Both the position numbers and the translations under genes were made by a program. From assembly GCA_016928755.1 (NCBI GenBank), contig JAFGKB010000173.1:1-9867 (forward strand): a DNA stretch of 9,867 bases. The letters run 5' to 3'. The DNA is from Anaerolineae bacterium. GTDB taxonomy: Bacteria; Chloroflexota; Anaerolineae; B4-G1; SLSP01. Shown one piece after another: positions 7,664-9,867 of the stretch (position 1 is the first letter of the stretch; every line of letters starts with the position of its first letter). The notes under the pieces are model-generated. The model was not told the DNA's origin. It saw only the letters and a program-made list of their open reading frames with translations, and made no database searches.

Positions 7664-8695
7664 TTATGCCTCCGCGAGTTCTTCATCCTTAACAGGGAAT
7701 ATCTTGAGGAGGAAAGACCCCACTAGGAACGACGCCACAGTAGCGATAAGAATACCACCGAGTACATTAAAGTGCTGGCCCTTGGGCGTGACGGCCAGAT
7801 AAGCAAAGATAGAGCCGGGAGAAGGCGTCGCGACCAACCCGGCGCCGGTAATGACGAACCACAAGTCGGCCAGAATACCACCAGCCCATAGGGCAACAAT
7901 CATTATGGGTTTAGCCAGTACATAGGGAAAATAGATTTCATGGATACCGCCCAAGAAGTGGATAATGATGGCACTTGGTGCAGATTCTTTGAGCATACCA
8001 CCACCGGCCAACCAGTAGGCCAACAAAAGCCCCAGACCAGGGCCAGGATTTGACTCTAACATAAACAGCACAGATTTGCCGGTCTGCTCTACCTGGGTAA
8101 CACCGATAGGCGCAAGGATCCCGTGATTAATAGCGTTGTTAAGGAAGAGTACTTTCGCCGGCTCGATAATAATATCGGCAAGTGGTAGTAACCGGCGATC
8201 AACGAGGAATTGCACCCCGGCCCCTAATGCATTAGTCAGACCCTGAACGACTGGGCCGACTAGCAAATTTGCCACAATGGCCAGAATAACTCCCAAGATA
8301 CCGGCGGAGAAGTTGTTGACCAGCATCTCAAAACCACTGGGAATCTTATCCTCTAAAGCTTCATCAATCGCCTTTATCAACCAACCACCGACCGGCCCCA
8401 TTACCATAGCACCGATAAACATTGGGACATCGGCACCGACGATAACGCCCATAGTCGCAGCCGCACCGATAACACCACCACGCACATCGTATACCATTTT
8501 GCCACCGGTATAACCAATAAGGAGCGGTAGCAAGTAAGTAATCATCGGGCCAACCAATTCACTCAACTTTGCATTAGGCGTCCAGCCGGTGGGTATAAAG
8601 AGAGCCGTAATCAAACCCCAGGCAATAAAGGCTCCCATATTTGGGAGAATCATACCAGCTAAGAAGCTGCCAAACTGTTGCACTTTTTCACGCAT
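7664..8695 (-). CDS. mtlA: PTS EIIC, mannitol-family membrane permease
   Basis: Inner-membrane EIIC component (343 residues), which transports a polyol, probably mannitol or a relative, and hands it over for phosphorylation by EIIB. Family signatures are FLAGMILPNMGAFIAWG (11-27), FLNNAINHGIL (184-194), LESNPGPGLG (213-222) and GGIHEIYFPYVL (249-260). Glu253 in GIHE corresponds to the substrate-binding glutamate of E. coli MtlA. Several long hydrophobic segments run throughout. The length matches the EIIC domain alone: the protein ends at KDEELAEA with no EIIB or EIIA extension. ATG at 8695 is preceded by AGGGGA about seven bases upstream. A TTG at 8713 is in frame but lacks such a site, and an in-frame TAA lies further upstream. 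This is the first gene of the operon, after a 230-base leader. Confidence 0.95.
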   Translation of the reverse strand: MREKVQQFGSFLAGMILPNMGAFIAWGLITALFIPTGWTPNAKLSELVGPMITYLLPLLIGYTGGKMVYDVRGGVIGAAATMGVIVGADVPMFIGAMVMGPVGGWLIKAIDEALEDKIPSGFEMLVNNFSAGILGVILAIVANLLVGPVVQGLTNALGAGVQFLVDRRLLPLADIIIEPAKVLFLNNAINHGILAPIGVTQVEQTGKSVLFMLESNPGPGLGLLLAYWLAGGGMLKESAPSAIIIHFLGGIHEIYFPYVLAKPIMIVALWAGGILADLWFVITGAGLVATPSPGSIFAYLAVTPKGQHFNVLGGILIATVASFLVGSFLLKIFPVKDEELAEA

Positions 8696-8749
8696 AGTTA
8701 TTTCCCCTTTCAATAGAGTAGTCTGATTTTTATAATAAGTAAAGTCATT

Positions 8750-8793
8750 AAAAAAACACCGTTAACACATTATGCCCTAAACTCACCTCCTGA
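8750..8793 (-). promoter_or_regulatory. Operon leader with start-less consensus Shine-Dalgarno and U-tract
   Basis: In the leader ahead of EIIC, the minus strand carries AGGAGGTGA (8791-8783), a nine-base match to the 16S anti-Shine-Dalgarno complement. No ATG, GTG or TTG lies five to ten bases beyond it. The next ATG gives only Met-Cys-stop. After 25 further bases comes GTGTTTTTTT (8759-8750). The true EIIC ribosome site is a separate AGGGGA near 8705. The element could be a ribosome standby site or a relic of a lost leader gene. The role is not shown. Confidence 0.4.
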
Positions 8794-8809
8794 AGATATT
8801 GTTTTTTTA

Positions 8810-8827
8810 AATCATATCAATATGATT
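8810..8827. promoter_or_regulatory. Palindromic operator candidate
   Basis: AATCATATCAATATGATT has perfect 8-base arms (8810-8817 and 8820-8827) around two central bases. It covers the predicted -10 box and part of the spacer of the operon promoter. That position suits a repressor or another dimeric regulator. The adjacent PRD regulator is one candidate to bind it, although PRD activators usually bind upstream of the -35 box. A chance A+T-rich palindrome cannot be excluded. Confidence 0.35.
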
Positions 8828-8840
8828 AAATACAAATCAA
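8811..8840 (-). promoter_or_regulatory. Candidate promoter of the PTS operon
   Basis: On the minus strand, TTGATT (8840-8835) is followed after 18 bases by TATGAT (8816-8811). The -10 box matches five and the -35 box four of six consensus positions. Transcription would start near 8804 and leave a leader of about 110 bases before EIIC. A weaker alternative is the A+T-rich TATTAT/TATAAA region at 8724-8735, which has no good -35 box. This is a pattern match only. Confidence 0.4.
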
Positions 8841-8925
8841 GAAAATCTATACGGCACGATGCCGGAAAAGACAGGAATGATAAGAACCAAGGGAGTTTCA
8901 GAAATGCTCTAAAGCAATCTGGCTA

Positions 8926-9867
8926 TCAAAAAGTTAACCAATTGGTTATCGCTTCGATGTTCTCCGGTAAAAGCAAAGGATGGACTTTGATAACGTGTAT
9001 ACCAGGCCAGGGTGCGTTGATCGGAGTTGTTGTGATTAAGAGTTGCGCCTCTTTGACCTGTGGGGAAGCTAATTCCCGGAATGAAAGTGCTCCCAAAATC
9101 TCCAGATTAGGAAAGCGTGCTCTCAAACGTGCAACCAGTAGCTGTGCCGTAGCCATACCACTGGGACAGACAACAAATGCTTTGCGCTTATATACCGGGC
9201 GTTCACGAATATAAGCAGCCCGTAATAGCAGCGTCAAGGTCTCGATCTCACCGAGGGGCAATGTCATACCGGTATGAGATGTCACTAACTCGGCTAATTC
9301 ACATGCAATCTTGTACTCATGCCTGTACTTATACGCAAGCGTGCCATTGGACCACGATGGCGGCGACCATAATTTAAAACGCTGCTGCATCAATGCCGGG
9401 ATAATATGCCCCACCAACCCATCGCGTAAACTGGTGTCAAAGCGTAGCTCTGGTTCAAAGAATGCCTGCGACACATTTAACAACAGCTCATTAATCAAAT
9501 CTGTGAGTTCGGGCACAACCTGAAGCTCAACAGGCCATTTAGTACTGCGGAGTCCGGCTAATAGGTGCATAGCGATAACCGCGACCTCCGACGACAAATC
9601 AGTGTTCTCAAATTCCGGCCATATATTCTGCGCTAGGGAGATAGCAATCGGCCAGATCTGTTGCGATTCCAACCAACTTAACGTCTCCATAGAACATTGG
9701 CACTTATACCCTTGAGATACACGTCGGGCCTGAATCGCAAAAGCAAGGGCCAGATGTAAAACGGTATTATCGGCAAAACGGCCATTCATCTGGTCTTCTG
9801 CATAGGCCACCCAACTGAAAGCCGTTTTCACATCCCAAGTACGCAAAAAATCCGCAGATTTACGCAC
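8926..9867 (-). CDS. PTS-controlled transcriptional regulator, MtlR/BglG-type (PRD-PRD-EIIB), N-terminus outside window
   Basis: C-terminal 313 codons of a regulator controlled by PTS phosphorylation. The GTG at the window edge is not the true start, and the expected DNA-binding domain lies outside. In window numbering, PRD1 covers about 13-110 with both conserved histidines, His38 (VLHLALAF) and His101 (IAMHLLAGLR). PRD2 covers about 118-222 with His154 (GHIIPALMQQR). The second PRD2 histidine position (LTLLLRAA) appears to be leucine. An EIIB-like GatB-type domain follows (228-300), with Cys234 in VVCPSGMATAQLL. The protein stops soon after at NWLTF, so the C-terminal EIIA-like domain of MtlR/LicR proteins is missing. 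It lies immediately upstream of, and in the same orientation as, the mannitol-type PTS operon, so it is likely its regulator. Its EIIB-like cysteine and PRD histidines could be phosphorylated by the neighbouring EIIA, EIIB or HPr-EI proteins. Confidence 0.88.
   Translation of the reverse strand: MRKSADFLRTWDVKTAFSWVAYAEDQMNGRFADNTVLHLALAFAIQARRVSQGYKCQCSMETLSWLESQQIWPIAISLAQNIWPEFENTDLSSEVAVIAMHLLAGLRSTKWPVELQVVPELTDLINELLLNVSQAFFEPELRFDTSLRDGLVGHIIPALMQQRFKLWSPPSWSNGTLAYKYRHEYKIACELAELVTSHTGMTLPLGEIETLTLLLRAAYIRERPVYKRKAFVVCPSGMATAQLLVARLRARFPNLEILGALSFRELASPQVKEAQLLITTTPINAPWPGIHVIKVHPLLLPENIEAITNWLTF

Noticed and set aside
8852..8864. Short GC-rich hairpin (5-bp stem, 3-base loop) after the regulator gene
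   Set aside because: The stem is very short and followed only by a broken U-rich stretch, so it is too weak to call as the regulator's terminator.
8935..8948. Perfect 14-base palindrome TAACCAATTGGTTA
   Set aside because: It lies inside the last codons of the regulator. About one such palindrome is expected by chance in 10 kb.
8822..9214. 130-codon plus-strand reading frame beginning in the operon leader
   Set aside because: Three quarters of it is antisense to the regulator. There is no ribosome site before the ATG, and the composition is that of a shadow frame.

Overview
The window looks like accessory carbohydrate-metabolism DNA from a bacterium of roughly 50% G+C. All eight genes are read from the minus strand. 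A Chloroflexota-type host is my best guess: a 7TM-PAS histidine kinase, a separately encoded mannitol-type PTS, a long zinc-dependent dehydrogenase and an HPr-EI fusion would fit together there. This is an inference from protein style, not from any marker gene.

Read in the direction of transcription (high to low coordinates), the window opens with the C-terminal 313 codons of a PTS-controlled regulator (two PRD modules plus an EIIB-like domain), cut by the window edge. A 230-base non-coding leader follows, with a candidate promoter, an 18-base palindrome over its -10 box and a consensus Shine-Dalgarno sequence that has no start codon. Next comes a tightly packed operon: mannitol-family EIIC (8695-7664), EIIB (7555-7229), EIIA (7221-6781), a zinc-dependent medium-chain dehydrogenase with two nucleotide-binding-like domains (6763-5000), a PfkB-family sugar-phosphate kinase (5000-4071) and an HPr-Enzyme I fusion (4036-2003). 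A 14-bp stem followed by U residues ends the unit at about 1938. A 7TM-PAS histidine kinase (1812-10) with its own candidate promoter closes the window.

Together the operon encodes a complete phosphorelay from PEP to sugar: EI, HPr, EIIA, EIIB and EIIC, each with its phospho-acceptor or signature residues intact. It also encodes two downstream enzymes. The likely flow is polyol uptake as polyol-phosphate, NAD(P)-dependent oxidation to a ketose-phosphate, then phosphorylation to a ketose-1,6-bisphosphate for an aldolase encoded elsewhere. The EIIC, EIIB and EIIA sequences are clearly mannitol family, but a PfkB kinase is not needed for the ordinary mannitol route. The true substrate is therefore open (mannitol, another hexitol, or a related polyol or ketose). 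The most unusual points are the duplicated Rossmann region in the dehydrogenase, the built-in HPr-EI, and a repeated leader signature ahead of both EIIC and EIIB.
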